Shown one piece after another: positions 10,577 to 19,825 of a stretch of 64,000 nt of DNA (position 1 is its first letter; the number at the start of each line of letters is the position of its first letter). Position numbers and translations under genes: made by a program. Source of the DNA: Deltaproteobacteria bacterium (lineage in GTDB: Bacteria; Myxococcota_A; UBA9160; JAJDAL01). The notes under the pieces were generated by a model. It ran no database searches, was not told where the DNA came from, and saw nothing but the letters and a program-made list of their open reading frames with translations. The stretch lies in the NCBI GenBank assembly GCA_029261875.1, contig JAJDAL010000015.1, positions 1 through 64,000 of the forward strand, in the 5' to 3' direction.

Positions 10577-10606
10577 CGGGGCCGGGATTGACTTCTCCCG
10601 GCCCCG
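10577..10606 (-). terminator. strong hairpin between the DUF1329 and YCF48-like genes
   Basis: A perfect 11-bp inverted repeat, CGGGGCCGGGA (10577-10587) against TCCCGGCCCCG (10596-10606), has an 8-nt loop. On the minus strand it is followed by a modestly T-rich stretch (TGTTTCGTTC). It sits 18 bp past the DUF1329 stop and would act as a partial terminator or a 3'-end stabiliser, allowing more DUF1329 than YCF48-like product from one operon. Confidence 0.6.
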
Positions 10607-10624
10607 ATCTGAAAGAATACCCGA

Positions 10625-11947
10625 CTATCGACCCTTCGTGAGGCGGCCGACGTCGATGTATCGACGAATCTTGCCCTTGCTGTTGAAGGGCGTTCCGTTG
10701 ACGTCCCAGAATTCGATGCGGTTTCCCGTACCGGTCTGAACGTTGGCGATGGTATCGCTGACGATCCGCATATCCCGGGGTGCGGCGATTCCATCCCAGG
10801 GCTTGTAGTAGTCCGGGTCGTCCTCGCTCCAGCGGTGGTTGTGCCAGATGATCTTCCACAGCTCTTCCTTCTGGTCGTAGGCGAAGGAGTAGAGAGCCAC
10901 CAGCGTTTCCTTGTCGATGTAGATGTCCTTGTGGTGGTAGGGATGATCCGCGTTCTTCGGAACGAAACGCACCTTGATGGCCTTGCGGAGCTCCCAGCGG
11001 TCATCCGCGTAGGACAGACCGTAGGGGCCGAAGTTGTGGTCCTTCTCGTAGGGGTACCCCATGGCCTTGGCGTTCATCGGCGCGATGATGTCCATCTCGC
11101 CCAGGCACTCCCAGGTGTACTGAGTCACGATTCCCGCAAAACTGCCGAGGTCATCGAAGGTGAAGTCGGTGCCGGAAATCGCGTCCGTGCGCTGGGCTGT
11201 CGAGATGCGGCGCACGCGGCGCAGCGTCGGGACATAGACCCAGGTGTCGTCGTTCTTCGCGTCGACGCGGGGCTGATCGGTGCTCTTGTAGCGATACGTC
11301 ATGAGCATGATGCCGCGCGCATCGAAGGGAGCAGAGACTTCCACGCCAAAGGCGACTTTGCGTTTCTCGCCGCGGAAGATGTCCCCGTCGTTCTTGTCGA
11401 GGTATTCCTTCTCCACGCGATTGGACAGCGCAATGCGCTTGGAGGTGCCTTCGTAATAGAGGGGCAACTGCTCGCCACGATCCCAATAGGAATAGAAGAA
11501 CTTGGTGGAAGCCCCGTCCCCATTCCATTGGTAGTCGTGGTTCCAGATGATTTTGTCACCCGCTTTGGGGTCACCCTTGCAGTCGATCGAATCCATCGGG
11601 AAGGGAAGTCCCGCCGTGTAATTTTCGAGACTCTCGTCCGGGCCGATGCGGGCTTGACCGCGGAAGCGCTCGGTGGCGGCGATGTATTCGGCGGCCGGGC
11701 TGTAGTCGCGATAGAAGGGACCGATCTCCAGCTTCATCCCTTCGTAGAAGAAGAAGTCGCGGTTGTTCCAGAATTCGGGCGGTAGATAGGGGCGCAGGGC
11801 CTCGATCTTGTCGAGGGAGATGACGTCCCCCTGCTTGAAGGTGGGGCCGACGATGCCCGCGTCCTCCACGGCGTCTTGTGCCAGGGCGGGGCCAGCGAAA
11901 AAGACGGCCGCCAGGGCGGTCAACGCGATTCGTGTCGAGAACGACAT
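10625..11947 (-). CDS. DUF1329 family exported protein
   Basis: A 440-aa protein with a clear cleavable signal peptide (to ...FAGPALA/QDA, ~23). The family signature includes EFWNNRDFFFYEGM, MLMTYRYKS, TWVYVPTLRRVRRIS and a GTDFTFDDL segment. DUF1329 proteins are predicted outer-membrane-associated or periplasmic, with a LolA-like fold. They commonly co-occur with DUF1302 barrels, RND exporters and YCF48-like proteins; the transported substrate is unknown. Here only the YCF48-like partner is adjacent. A promoter-like sequence and two tandem hairpins lie in the leader. Confidence 0.9.
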   Translation of the reverse strand: MSFSTRIALTALAAVFFAGPALAQDAVEDAGIVGPTFKQGDVISLDKIEALRPYLPPEFWNNRDFFFYEGMKLEIGPFYRDYSPAAEYIAATERFRGQARIGPDESLENYTAGLPFPMDSIDCKGDPKAGDKIIWNHDYQWNGDGASTKFFYSYWDRGEQLPLYYEGTSKRIALSNRVEKEYLDKNDGDIFRGEKRKVAFGVEVSAPFDARGIMLMTYRYKSTDQPRVDAKNDDTWVYVPTLRRVRRISTAQRTDAISGTDFTFDDLGSFAGIVTQYTWECLGEMDIIAPMNAKAMGYPYEKDHNFGPYGLSYADDRWELRKAIKVRFVPKNADHPYHHKDIYIDKETLVALYSFAYDQKEELWKIIWHNHRWSEDDPDYYKPWDGIAAPRDMRIVSDTIANVQTGTGNRIEFWDVNGTPFNSKGKIRRYIDVGRLTKGR

Positions 11948-11962
11948 GTGAGTCCTCCGGTG

Positions 11963-12004
11963 CGGGTTCGATAAACCCGAGGGTACGGACCCAGTCCGTT
12001 ACCC
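11963..12004 (-). promoter_or_regulatory. tandem hairpins in the DUF1329 leader
   Basis: Two adjacent inverted repeats occur within 60 bp of the DUF1329 ATG. One is CGGGTT (11963-11968) against AACCCG (11974-11979) with a 5-nt loop. The other is GGGTACGGAC (11981-11990) against GTCCGTTACCC (11994-12004), with one bulged base. They would fall in the 5' leader if transcription starts at the promoter-like site at 12024-12053. They could be an operator pair or RNA structures that control translation. Confidence 0.45.
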
Positions 12005-12023
12005 TGCGTTTTGGCACCGGCCC

Positions 12024-12053
12024 TTCGTAAACTAGGCCGGCGCGCGTTGTCAA
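12024..12053 (-). promoter_or_regulatory. possible sigma-70 promoter for the DUF1329-YCF48 operon
   Basis: A perfect minus-strand TTGACA (12053-12048) is followed after 18 bp by TACGAA (12029-12024), a 3-of-6 match to the -10 consensus. It lies about 75-100 bp upstream of the DUF1329 ATG. The -35 is convincing and the -10 is weak. Confidence 0.35.
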
Positions 12054-12154
12054 GTCTGCCGCAACCGCGTTACGGTCCCTAACCCCCCACGCCCAAAGGA
12101 CTTTAGTTCAAAGCGACGAATCGCGTGTGGGGCGCAATTTCGAAACGGAGCGAG

Positions 12155-13585
12155 ATGGAACAATCCCCCATTCCCTCCGGGGTCAGTATACGGTCGACGG
12201 CACCTCGACTACTAGGACGAGTTGGCTGGGGTTTGCGTTTCAGGCTTCGCACCTCCGGCGTCGAAGCGGCCACCCGCTTGCTGGTTTGGGGGCTCGCAAC
12301 CGCAGTGTCGGCTTTCGTCGGCGGCCTCGGGGACGCCCTCGCGGGCTCGGAACGCGGGACCCGGCGTGCGGAACGCCGCCGCCGCCGCGTGCTGCACCTC
12401 GTGAAGATTCTGGGGGTCCTGAAGGGTCCCTTCGCCAAGCTCGGACAGTTCGCCTCGGTACGCTACGACGCTTTGACCGCGCAAGAGCGCGAGGCGCTTT
12501 CCGAACTCCAAGATCGGGTCCCGGCGTTACCCCTGTCCCAAGTCACGGCCCAGCTCGAAGCCGAACTGGGCGCACCCCTCGACGCCCATTTTCGCGATTT
12601 CGAGGCGGAGCCCATCGGAGCGGCCTCCATCGCCCAGGTTCACCGCGCGACCACGCGCTCGGGGGAGCCGGTGGTGGTGAAGGTTCAATACCCCTGGCTC
12701 GAGGCCTCTCTCGCGTCGGACCTGCGATTGGTGGGTTGGATCTTTCGGGTTTGGAGCCGTTGGGGCGGGCGCCGCCATCGTCACGCCGGACGCTTGTTCG
12801 ACGAATTCGCAGCGGGTGTGCGGGAAGAAATCGACTTCGACCAGGAAGCCCGGGCCGCGGCGGAGATCGGACGCAACCTCGCGACGGAGTCTCAGATCGT
12901 GGTGCCCCGCGTCTACCCGACCCTTTCCACCCAACGCGTCCTCACCATGACCTACCACCCCGCGATCCCGATCCTCGACCGCGATCGTCAGAAACGAGCC
13001 GGGATCGAGCCGGCCGCAGTCCTGCACGTATTGGCGCGCGCCTACGCGAAGCAGGTATTCGTCGATGGACTGTTTCACGCGGATCCGCACCCGGGAAACC
13101 TGTTCGTCGTCGATGAACCCGAGGCTTCGCGAAAGCCGCGCGTCCTGTTCGTCGATTTCGGCTTGTGCAAACGCCTCGCGCCGGATCTCCAACGCGAAAT
13201 GCGGGTGGGAATCTTCGCGCTGCTACAGAACGACCTCGAAGCCTTCATCGGCGCCATGCAGCGCATGGAGATGGTGGAGCCCGGTGCCGAGGCTTCGGTC
13301 CGCACCGCGCTTTCAGCCATGTTCGAGCGCGTGCGCTCGGATGGCAGCCCCCTCGCCATGCAGGGTCAACAGATCCTGGCGTTGAAGGATGTCGCCAAGC
13401 AATTGCTGCTCGATACCGAGGGCATCGCTCTCCCCATCGACCTGCTCCTCTACGCCAAAACGCTTTCGTACCTGTTTGGACTCGGGGCTCTGCTCGATCC
13501 CGAAGTCGACCTGATGAAGATCTCGGTCCCTTATCTCCTTCAGTTTCTCGCCAAACGAGACGAAATCGACGGCGCAGTGAATTGA
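12155..13585 (+). CDS. ABC1/UbiB-family atypical kinase
   Basis: A 476-aa member of the ABC1/ADCK/UbiB protein-kinase-like family, whose members support isoprenoid lipid (for example ubiquinone) metabolism and act as atypical ATPases. Family features are present: the KxGQ-type motif [10 protein letters not shown] (~94-103), the Ala-rich loop [14 protein letters not shown], the lysine in [16 protein letters not shown] and the VDFGLCK metal site. No ubiquinone genes are nearby. The ATG at 12155 is preceded by a GGAGCGAG ribosome-binding-like sequence; an in-frame start 30 bp upstream is less well placed. It is transcribed away from the DUF1329 gene. Confidence 0.9.
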   Translation: MEQSPIPSGVSIRSTAPRLLGRVGWGLRFRLRTSGVEAATRLLVWGLATAVSAFVGGLGDALAGSERGTRRAERRRRRVLHLVKILGVLKGPFAKLGQFASVRYDALTAQEREALSELQDRVPALPLSQVTAQLEAELGAPLDAHFRDFEAEPIGAASIAQVHRATTRSGEPVVVKVQYPWLEASLASDLRLVGWIFRVWSRWGGRRHRHAGRLFDEFAAGVREEIDFDQEARAAAEIGRNLATESQIVVPRVYPTLSTQRVLTMTYHPAIPILDRDRQKRAGIEPAAVLHVLARAYAKQVFVDGLFHADPHPGNLFVVDEPEASRKPRVLFVDFGLCKRLAPDLQREMRVGIFALLQNDLEAFIGAMQRMEMVEPGAEASVRTALSAMFERVRSDGSPLAMQGQQILALKDVAKQLLLDTEGIALPIDLLLYAKTLSYLFGLGALLDPEVDLMKISVPYLLQFLAKRDEIDGAVN

Positions 13586-13628
13586 CCCCAGTTCGCAGAT
13601 CTGCTCCAATCGCTTCGCGGAGGAAGCG

Positions 13629-14786
13629 ATGATTCGGCGAAACACGGTCGCGGCGAAATTTCTGACGATGATTGGGGCGTGGGCGTTGCTTTCCGCTGCG
13701 ACGGTGGCCAGCGCGGATCCGCCGCCGGACGTGAACTTCCAAGCTCAGTTACTCGACGACGCCGGCACTCCATTGGCGGGCCCCGTCAACATCCAATTGC
13801 GCCTGTATGCCGCCATGGAACCCTTCGGCGGTGAGTCCGCGCTCTACATCGAAGATCACTTTGGCGTGGCCCTGACCGGGGGAGTGTTGAGTATCCAGGT
13901 CGGTCAAGGCAGTCCGGTGGTCGGCGCTTTCGGCGCCGCTCTGTTCTCGGAGATGAATCGTTGGATCGAAGTCCACGTCAACGGTGAACGCTTGCTCCCC
14001 CGGCAACCCGTGAGTTCCGTCCCCTATGCGTTCGTCGCCAACGACGCGGGGCAGCTCGACGGCATGACGTTCGACGACATCGTCGCGAACCTGCCCGAGG
14101 GACCCGAGGGACCGGAAGGACCCCAGGGAAAACAAGGCGAGCAAGGTTCTCCGGGAATCCAGGGCAATCAAGGCATTCAGGGAGAACCCGGCGAGCCGGG
14201 CGAAAAGGGTGAACAGGGCGACCAGGGGATTCAGGGTGAGCCCGGAGTCGCCGGAGCCCCGGGCCCGGCGGGCCCTCCGGGAAATGGGTTGCGGGTGGTC
14301 GACAAGGCGGGAACGCTGGTTGGGTTGTCGGCGGGCGCCCCCCAGATCGTGCAAGACATTGGTCCTGTCGCTGCCTTCGCACAACCCCTCGCCGCGTCCT
14401 CTCCGCCCGAACTCGGCTTCCCGATTTGGAACAGTGCCATCGCCGCGTACTACACCGTCTCGAACGCCGACGGCGATCTGATTCAAACGCAGACCACCGA
14501 CATCGAATTCGAACTCCCCGGCTGCGCGGGAAAAGGTTACGTGCGCAGCAGCAAAGGCATTGGCAACACGCTCCTCCGGCATGACGCTCGGTTCTTCGTG
14601 ATTCGGCAACCGGAGATCTTCGAGGCGGGCGGACGCTCAAGTCTGGATGTCGGCAGCGGTTGCACCGAAGTCGGCGGAAACGTGTTTTTCAACGTCTTCG
14701 AAGTCGAAGAAGTAACGGGCAATACGACCCTCGGCTTCCCCTATTCCGCGCCGCTCTTCATTCAAGAAGCCCCCGCCGTCGAGTAG
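13629..14786 (+). CDS. exported protein with collagen-like repeats
   Basis: A 385-aa protein with a signal peptide (cleavage near VASA/DPP, ~29). An N-terminal domain of ~110 residues ([15 protein letters not shown] ... [17 protein letters not shown]) is of a type seen on cell-surface proteins of environmental bacteria. A collagen-like stretch of 21 consecutive Gly-X-Y triplets follows (~157-219: [18 protein letters not shown] and so on). A C-terminal globular region of ~165 residues contains three or four cysteines. Bacterial collagen-like segments form triple helices, so a trimeric surface or secreted fibre is plausible. There is no PEP-CTERM or LPXTG sorting signal. It follows the ABC1 kinase gene by 43 bp and may be co-transcribed. 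Confidence 0.85.
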   Translation: MIRRNTVAAKFLTMIGAWALLSAATVASADPPPDVNFQAQLLDDAGTPLAGPVNIQLRLYAAMEPFGGESALYIEDHFGVALTGGVLSIQVGQGSPVVGAFGAALFSEMNRWIEVHVNGERLLPRQPVSSVPYAFVANDAGQLDGMTFDDIVANLPEGPEGPEGPQGKQGEQGSPGIQGNQGIQGEPGEPGEKGEQGDQGIQGEPGVAGAPGPAGPPGNGLRVVDKAGTLVGLSAGAPQIVQDIGPVAAFAQPLAASSPPELGFPIWNSAIAAYYTVSNADGDLIQTQTTDIEFELPGCAGKGYVRSSKGIGNTLLRHDARFFVIRQPEIFEAGGRSSLDVGSGCTEVGGNVFFNVFEVEEVTGNTTLGFPYSAPLFIQEAPAVE

Positions 14787-14825
14787 CCCGGACGGGCCAC
14801 CCGGCGCCGCGCGCCGCGAAGCATG

Positions 14826-14880
14826 CGTATCTTCGCCGCGTAGCACGCGCATCCTCGCCGCGTAGCACGCGTATCCTCGC
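14826..14880. repeat. 22-bp tandem repeat between convergent genes
   Basis: Two 22-bp units (14826-14847 and 14848-14869) differ at only two positions. They are followed by a partial third unit from 14870; each unit contains ATCCTCGCCGCGTAGCACG or a close variant. The array lies between the stop codons of the collagen-like gene (+) and argG (-). A short hairpin (CGGCGC, 14802-14807, against GCGCCG, 14811-14816) precedes it, with no T-run. Confidence 0.7.
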
Positions 14881-14895
14881 GCGTATGTTCGTCGG

Positions 14896-16101
14896 CTAGC
14901 TTTCGCGACCGCGTATGCGCAGGCCCTGGAGTCGGATGAAACCCTCGGCGTCCGCCTGATCGTAACTCCCCTGGTCGTCTTCGAAGGTCGACAGCGCTTC
15001 GGCGTAGAGGGAAACCGGCGAGCGGCGGCCCGTCACCTGCAGGCTTCCCTTGTACAGGTTCAAGCGCGCTTCCCCGGTGACATTGCGCTGGGAGACGTCG
15101 ATCGCGGCGCGCAGAAACTCCATTTCCGGCGAGAACCAGAAGCCGTTGTAGATCACTTCCGCGAATCGCGGCGCCAGGCGGTCGCGTTCGTGCATGACTT
15201 CGCGGTCGAGGGTGATGGACTCGACGGCGCGGTGGGCGGCGTGCAGGAGCGTGCCGCCCGGGGTCTCGTAGACGCCGCGCGACTTCATGCCCACGAAGCG
15301 ATTTTCCACCATGTCCACGCGACCGATACCGTTCAATCCCGCGATCTCGTTCAAGCGATGCAACAGTGCGGCGGGGCCAAGTCGTTCGCCATCGACCGCG
15401 ACGGGCAAGCCCTGTTCGAAACCGATCACCACGTCTTGGGGTTCGTCGGGGGCCGCTTCGGGCGAGCGCGTCATGACGAACATCGATTCCTCGGGCGCGC
15501 GCCACGGATCTTCGAGAATGCCGCCTTCGAAGGAAATGTGGAGCAGATTGCGATCCGTGGAATAGGGTTTCTCCGCCGTCGCCTCCACGGGGATCGCGTG
15601 CTTCCTCGCGTATTCGATGCAATCGGTTCGGGATTTCAAATCCCACTCGCGCCAAGGCGCGATTACCGCCAGCTCCGGCGCCAGGGCCGTGTAGGTCAAC
15701 TCGAAGCGCACCTGATCGTTGCCTTTGCCCGTCGCACCGTGGGCCACGGCGTCGCACCCGGTTTGCTTCGCGACTTCGACTTGATGCTTGGCGATCAAGG
15801 GCCGCGCCAACGACGTCCCGAGCAGATACGTGCCTTCATAGATCGCGTTGCCCGCGATGGCGGGGAACACGTAGTCGCGCGCGAATTCGTCGCGCAGATC
15901 GCGAATCACGCAATCCACGGCGCCCGTCGCCTTGGCTTTCTCCGGCAACCCCGAAAGCTCTTCGCCCTGCCCTACGTCGGCGCAATAGGCCACGACTTCG
16001 CATTGGTAGGTCTCGATCAGCCAACGCAAGATGACCGACGTATCGAGCCCGCCGCTGTAGGCGAGGCAAACGCGTTTGATCGAATCTTTCTTGGGCGCCA
16101 T
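14896..16101 (-). CDS. argG: argininosuccinate synthase
   Basis: Joins citrulline and aspartate with ATP to form argininosuccinate, the penultimate step of arginine biosynthesis. The 401-aa length is normal. The ATP pyrophosphatase loop [15 protein letters not shown] (~13-27), the [15 protein letters not shown] motif and the TDRNLLHIS segment identify the family. It follows argF by 45 bp at the end of the minus-strand arginine cluster argB-argF-argG. Confidence 0.97.
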   Translation of the reverse strand: MAPKKDSIKRVCLAYSGGLDTSVILRWLIETYQCEVVAYCADVGQGEELSGLPEKAKATGAVDCVIRDLRDEFARDYVFPAIAGNAIYEGTYLLGTSLARPLIAKHQVEVAKQTGCDAVAHGATGKGNDQVRFELTYTALAPELAVIAPWREWDLKSRTDCIEYARKHAIPVEATAEKPYSTDRNLLHISFEGGILEDPWRAPEESMFVMTRSPEAAPDEPQDVVIGFEQGLPVAVDGERLGPAALLHRLNEIAGLNGIGRVDMVENRFVGMKSRGVYETPGGTLLHAAHRAVESITLDREVMHERDRLAPRFAEVIYNGFWFSPEMEFLRAAIDVSQRNVTGEARLNLYKGSLQVTGRRSPVSLYAEALSTFEDDQGSYDQADAEGFIRLQGLRIRGRES

Positions 16102-16146
16102 GGCGTCCTCCGAGTGCAGGGCCTTGAACCGGGCCTCGAGCGTAGG

Positions 16147-17070
16147 TTAACGACGGGGTCCGAGCAGGGTTTCGAGCACGGCCTTCTGGGCGTGCAGTCG
16201 ATTTTCCGCCTGATCGAAAACGATGCTGCGCGGTCCGTCCAGCACCGCGTCGGTGATCTCTTCCCCGCGATGTGCCGGTAGACAGTGCAGGATCCACGCC
16301 TCGGGCGCGTGAGCGACCAGGGCTTCGTTCACCTGGTAGGCGGAGAAGACCTTTCGGCGCGCATCGACTTCATCTTCTTGTCCCATGCTGGTCCATACGT
16401 CGGTGTAGATGAACGCGGCGTCGCGCACCGCTTCCACCGGATCTTCGAACCAGGAGAGCTTCGCGCCACTGGATTCCGCCAATTGATCGGCGCGACGTCG
16501 CACACTGGGTGCCGGTTGATGGGTCTTGGGTGTGGCCAAGCGCAGCTCGACCCCCAGCACGGCACAGCCCAACAGGAGCGAATGGGCCATGTTGTTGCCA
16601 TCGCCCACGTAGGCGATGGACGTTTTTCGCAAGTCCGCGCGTTCGGCGACGGTCTGCAAGTCCGCCAACACCTGACACGGGTGCAGGTAATCCGACAGTG
16701 CATTGATGACCGGGATCGAGGCCACCCGCGCGAGTTCTTCGATCAGCGCATGGCTGAAGGTGCGCGCCACCAGACCGTCCACCCAGCGCGACAGGTTCCG
16801 CGCCACGTCCGGCGGACTCTCTCGGGTTCCGATGCCCACTTGCTCCGGGCGCAACAAGATCGCGTGCCCCCCGAGCTGCGCCATGCCCGCTTCGAACGTG
16901 ACATGGGTCCGCAGCGACGGCTTCTCGAAATAGAGCGCAAGGGTGCGCCCCTCGAGAGTGCGGGGTCGTTCGCCGCGCTTCCACAAGTCCTTGAGTTCCC
17001 GCGCGCGATCGAGCAGGCCGCGCAGCTCGTCGGAACTCCAATCGCCTAGAGAGACAAAATCCTTCGGCAT
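16147..17070 (-). CDS. argF: ornithine carbamoyltransferase
   Basis: Transfers the carbamoyl group from carbamoyl phosphate to ornithine, giving citrulline. The 307-aa protein has the carbamoyl-phosphate site FEKPSLRTHVTFE (Ser-x-Arg-Thr, ~47-59), HPCQVLADL and the catalytic-cysteine motif HCLPAHRG, which is specific for the ornithine enzymes. The ATG at 17070 gives MPKDFVSLGDW. An upstream extension of the frame runs into argB and is not conserved-looking. It starts 2 bp after the argB stop. Confidence 0.96.
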   Translation of the reverse strand: MPKDFVSLGDWSSDELRGLLDRARELKDLWKRGERPRTLEGRTLALYFEKPSLRTHVTFEAGMAQLGGHAILLRPEQVGIGTRESPPDVARNLSRWVDGLVARTFSHALIEELARVASIPVINALSDYLHPCQVLADLQTVAERADLRKTSIAYVGDGNNMAHSLLLGCAVLGVELRLATPKTHQPAPSVRRRADQLAESSGAKLSWFEDPVEAVRDAAFIYTDVWTSMGQEDEVDARRKVFSAYQVNEALVAHAPEAWILHCLPAHRGEEITDAVLDGPRSIVFDQAENRLHAQKAVLETLLGPRR

Positions 17071-17072
17071 GA

Positions 17073-17924
17073 CTAGAGGGAGAGCAACGTGCCGACGCCG
17101 CCGTCGGTGAAGATTTCGAGGAGGATGGCGTGAACGAGGCGCCCATCGATGATATGGGCGCGCGACACGCCGCCATCGAGGGCGCTGATGCAACATTCGA
17201 CTTTGGGGATCATGCCGTCCTGGATCACGGATTCAGCGATCAACTTGCGCGCCTCGGAAACCGAAAGTTCGCGGATGAGCTCGCCCTGGGAATCCCGCAC
17301 CCCTTCGACATCGGTCAGCAAGATCAACTTCTCCGCGCCCAGTGCGCGCGCCAAGCTGCCGGCCGCCTCGTCGGCATTCACGTTGTGGGTGATCCCGTTC
17401 GCATCGACGCCAATCGGGGCGATCACCGGAATCAAACCGGCATCCGTGACCGATGCAATCACGCGCGGGTCGACGGATTCGACTTCGCCCACCCGACCCA
17501 GATCGCGACCGTTGACGGTCTTGCGTCGAACTCTCAAGAGCCCGCCGTCGTGACCGGTGAGCCCCGTGGCCCGGGCGCCTCCCCTTTGGATCAACTCGAC
17601 GATGCTCTGATTGATGGTGCCGCCCAACACCATGGAAACGACTTCCATGGTCTCGTCGTCCGTCACCCGCAGGCCATCGACGAACTCGGTCTTCTTCCCC
17701 ATGCGATCCAGCATGGCACCGATCTGCGGGCCGCCGCCGTGCACGATCACGGGCCGAACACCGATGTATTTGAGCAGGACCACGTCCACCGCGAACGACG
17801 CCCGCAGGGTGTCGTCGATCATCGCGCTCCCGCCGTACTTGATCACCACCGTCTTGTTCACGAAGCGGCGGATGTACGGCAGGGCCTCGATCAGGACCTC
17901 GGCTTTGTCGATCAGTGCCTTCAT
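17073..17924 (-). CDS. argB: acetylglutamate kinase
   Basis: Phosphorylates N-acetylglutamate, the second step of arginine biosynthesis. The 283-aa protein has the amino-acid-kinase motifs KTVVIKYGGSAM (~25-36) and VIVHGGGPQIG (~60-70), and an EAAGSLARALGA segment for nucleotide binding. The ATG at 17924 is directly preceded by an in-frame GTG at 17927; either may be used. It lies 12 bp after hslU and is tightly linked to argF. The acetylornithine aminotransferase gene (argD), commonly found between argB and argF in related clusters, is absent. Confidence 0.96.
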   Translation of the reverse strand: MKALIDKAEVLIEALPYIRRFVNKTVVIKYGGSAMIDDTLRASFAVDVVLLKYIGVRPVIVHGGGPQIGAMLDRMGKKTEFVDGLRVTDDETMEVVSMVLGGTINQSIVELIQRGGARATGLTGHDGGLLRVRRKTVNGRDLGRVGEVESVDPRVIASVTDAGLIPVIAPIGVDANGITHNVNADEAAGSLARALGAEKLILLTDVEGVRDSQGELIRELSVSEARKLIAESVIQDGMIPKVECCISALDGGVSRAHIIDGRLVHAILLEIFTDGGVGTLLSL

Positions 17925-17936
17925 CACGGGAAGAGC

Positions 17937-19283
17937 CTACAGGATGTAACGCGCCAAATCCCGGTCCTCGACCAGGTCCCCCAGACGCTCGCGCACGCAG
18001 GCCTCGTCCACCACGAATTGGGAGCCTCCGAGGTCCGGTGCGTCGAAACTCACGTCCTCGAGCAGCTTCTCCACGACCGTGTGCAGGCGACGCGCACCGA
18101 TGTCGTCCGTGGACTTGTTGACCGTCGTTGCGATCTCGGCGATGGCGCGGATGCCGTCTTCCTTGAACTCGAGATGCACGCCTTCGGTCTCGAGCAGCGC
18201 CGCGTACTGCCGCACCAGCGAATTCTGCGGCTCGGTCAGGATGCGGATGAAATCGTCCTGGCTGAGGCTCGAAAGCTCGACCCGGATCGGAAAGCGGCCT
18301 TGCAGTTCGGGGATCAGATCCGAGGGTTTGGCGACGTGGAAGGCACCGGCGGCCACGAACAGCACGTGGTCGGTTCGCACCGGGCCGTGCTTGGTCTGAA
18401 CCGTCGATCCTTCGACGATCGGCAGCAGATCGCGCTGTACGCCTTCCCGGGATATGTCGGGACCCGAGCCGCCGCTGGAACCCGCGGCGATCTTGTCGAT
18501 TTCATCCAGGAATACGATGCCGGCTTCCTCGACCCGCGCGACGGCGAGTTCGCGCACGCGTTCGCCATCGATCAATCGGTCCGCCTCTTCCGCGATCAAG
18601 GCATCGCGCGCGGCGGGAACCCGCATGCGCCGGCGTTTTTGCTGATTGGGAAACAGCCCGCCGAGAAAATCCTTCATCTGGAAACCCATCTCCTCGACAC
18701 CTTGCGGCGTGAAGACGGACATCGACGGCGTGGCGGCCGCCTGGGTGAGATCGAGTTCGATCTCGCGCTCGTCGAGGACCCCCTCCCGCAACATCTTGCG
18801 CAGCTTCTCGCGGGTTTCGCCACCGACGGGAACCGGTTCTGCCGAACCGCCGCCGTCGGGCGTCGGCAACAGCGCGTCGAGAATCCGCTCTTCGGCGAGT
18901 TCCTCGGCTTTGACGCGAACCGTGCGCTTTTCTTCTTCGGTCACCATCGTTACGGCGAGTTCCGTCAAATCGCGGATGATGGATTCGACATCGCGCCCCA
19001 CGTAGCCCACTTCCGTGAACTTCGAGGCCTCCACTTTGATGAAGGGCGCTTCCGCGAGCTTCGCCAGACGCCGCGCAATCTCGGTCTTCCCCACACCCGT
19101 GGGCCCGATCATGATGATGTTCTTCGGGACGATCTCGTCGCGCAGCTCCGCTGAGACCTGACGACGGCGCCAGCGGTTGCGCAGGGCGATCGCCACCGCG
19201 CGCTTGGCCTCGCGCTGACCGACGATGTACTTGTCGAGCTCCGAAACGATTTCGCGCGGAGTAAAGGATCGCAGCTCGCTCAT
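17937..19283 (-). CDS. hslU: ATP-dependent protease ATPase subunit HslU
   Basis: AAA+ unfoldase of the HslUV (ClpYQ) protease. The 448-aa protein has Walker [16 protein letters not shown] (~62-76), the central pore motif GYVGRD (~93-98), Walker [10 protein letters not shown] and the sensor-2 region near [16 protein letters not shown]. Its C-terminus (ARYIL) fits the tail that docks into HslV. It overlaps hslV by 4 bp, so the subunits are translationally coupled. Confidence 0.97.
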   Translation of the reverse strand: MSELRSFTPREIVSELDKYIVGQREAKRAVAIALRNRWRRRQVSAELRDEIVPKNIIMIGPTGVGKTEIARRLAKLAEAPFIKVEASKFTEVGYVGRDVESIIRDLTELAVTMVTEEEKRTVRVKAEELAEERILDALLPTPDGGGSAEPVPVGGETREKLRKMLREGVLDEREIELDLTQAAATPSMSVFTPQGVEEMGFQMKDFLGGLFPNQQKRRRMRVPAARDALIAEEADRLIDGERVRELAVARVEEAGIVFLDEIDKIAAGSSGGSGPDISREGVQRDLLPIVEGSTVQTKHGPVRTDHVLFVAAGAFHVAKPSDLIPELQGRFPIRVELSSLSQDDFIRILTEPQNSLVRQYAALLETEGVHLEFKEDGIRAIAEIATTVNKSTDDIGARRLHTVVEKLLEDVSFDAPDLGGSQFVVDEACVRERLGDLVEDRDLARYIL

Positions 19284-19825
19284 GGCAGCTCCACCAAACT
19301 AATCGACTGGTTCGAATAGATGCAGATATCCGAGGCGATCCCCAAAGCCTCCTTGGCGACCTCCCCGGCAGAAAGTTTCGTGTGACGCGCGAGCGCCCGG
19401 GCCGCCGCCAACGCGTAGGACCCGCCGGAACCGATGGCCGCAATCCCGTCGTCGGGTTCGATCACATCGCCGTTGCCCGACACCACCAACACGCACTTCG
19501 GGTCCGCGACCACCAACATGGCTTCCAAGCGGCGCAGGATCCGATCCGAACGCCAGTCCCGGGCCAGTTCGACGGCCGCCCGACGGACGTCGCCCGGATG
19601 CGATTCGAGCTTGGCTTCGAGCCGTTCGGTCAACGCCAGCGCGTCCGCGGCGCCGCCCGCAAACCCCACGATGGCGCTCCCGCGACCGGCCAACCGGCAC
19701 TTCTGGGCGTTGTGTTTCATCACCGCATCGCCCACGGTGACCTGTCCATCCGACGCCATGGCGATGTGGCCATCGCGCAGAACGGCGAGCACCGTGGTCG
19801 ATCGGATCGTTTGTCCCGGATTCAT
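19280..19825 (-). CDS. hslV: ATP-dependent protease peptidase subunit HslV
   Basis: Proteasome-like threonine peptidase of HslUV. The 181-aa protein carries a short propeptide (MNPGQTIRS) before the [10 protein letters not shown] sequence whose first Thr would become the catalytic N-terminal residue after processing. Family motifs ASDGQVT and [17 protein letters not shown] are intact. The ATG at 19825 overlaps the xerC stop by 4 bp. An open frame reaches further upstream but only through xerC in another frame. Confidence 0.96.
   Translation of the reverse strand: MNPGQTIRSTTVLAVLRDGHIAMASDGQVTVGDAVMKHNAQKCRLAGRGSAIVGFAGGAADALALTERLEAKLESHPGDVRRAAVELARDWRSDRILRRLEAMLVVADPKCVLVVSGNGDVIEPDDGIAAIGSGGSYALAAARALARHTKLSAGEVAKEALGIASDICIYSNQSISLVELP

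Noticed and set aside
12010-12026. Plus-strand TTGGCAC resembling a sigma-54 -24 element
   Set aside because: No GC occurs at the -12 position with the right spacing (CTTC instead of TTGC).
13629-14786. Collagen-like protein as a phage tail fibre
   Set aside because: It has a signal peptide and no phage genes nearby.
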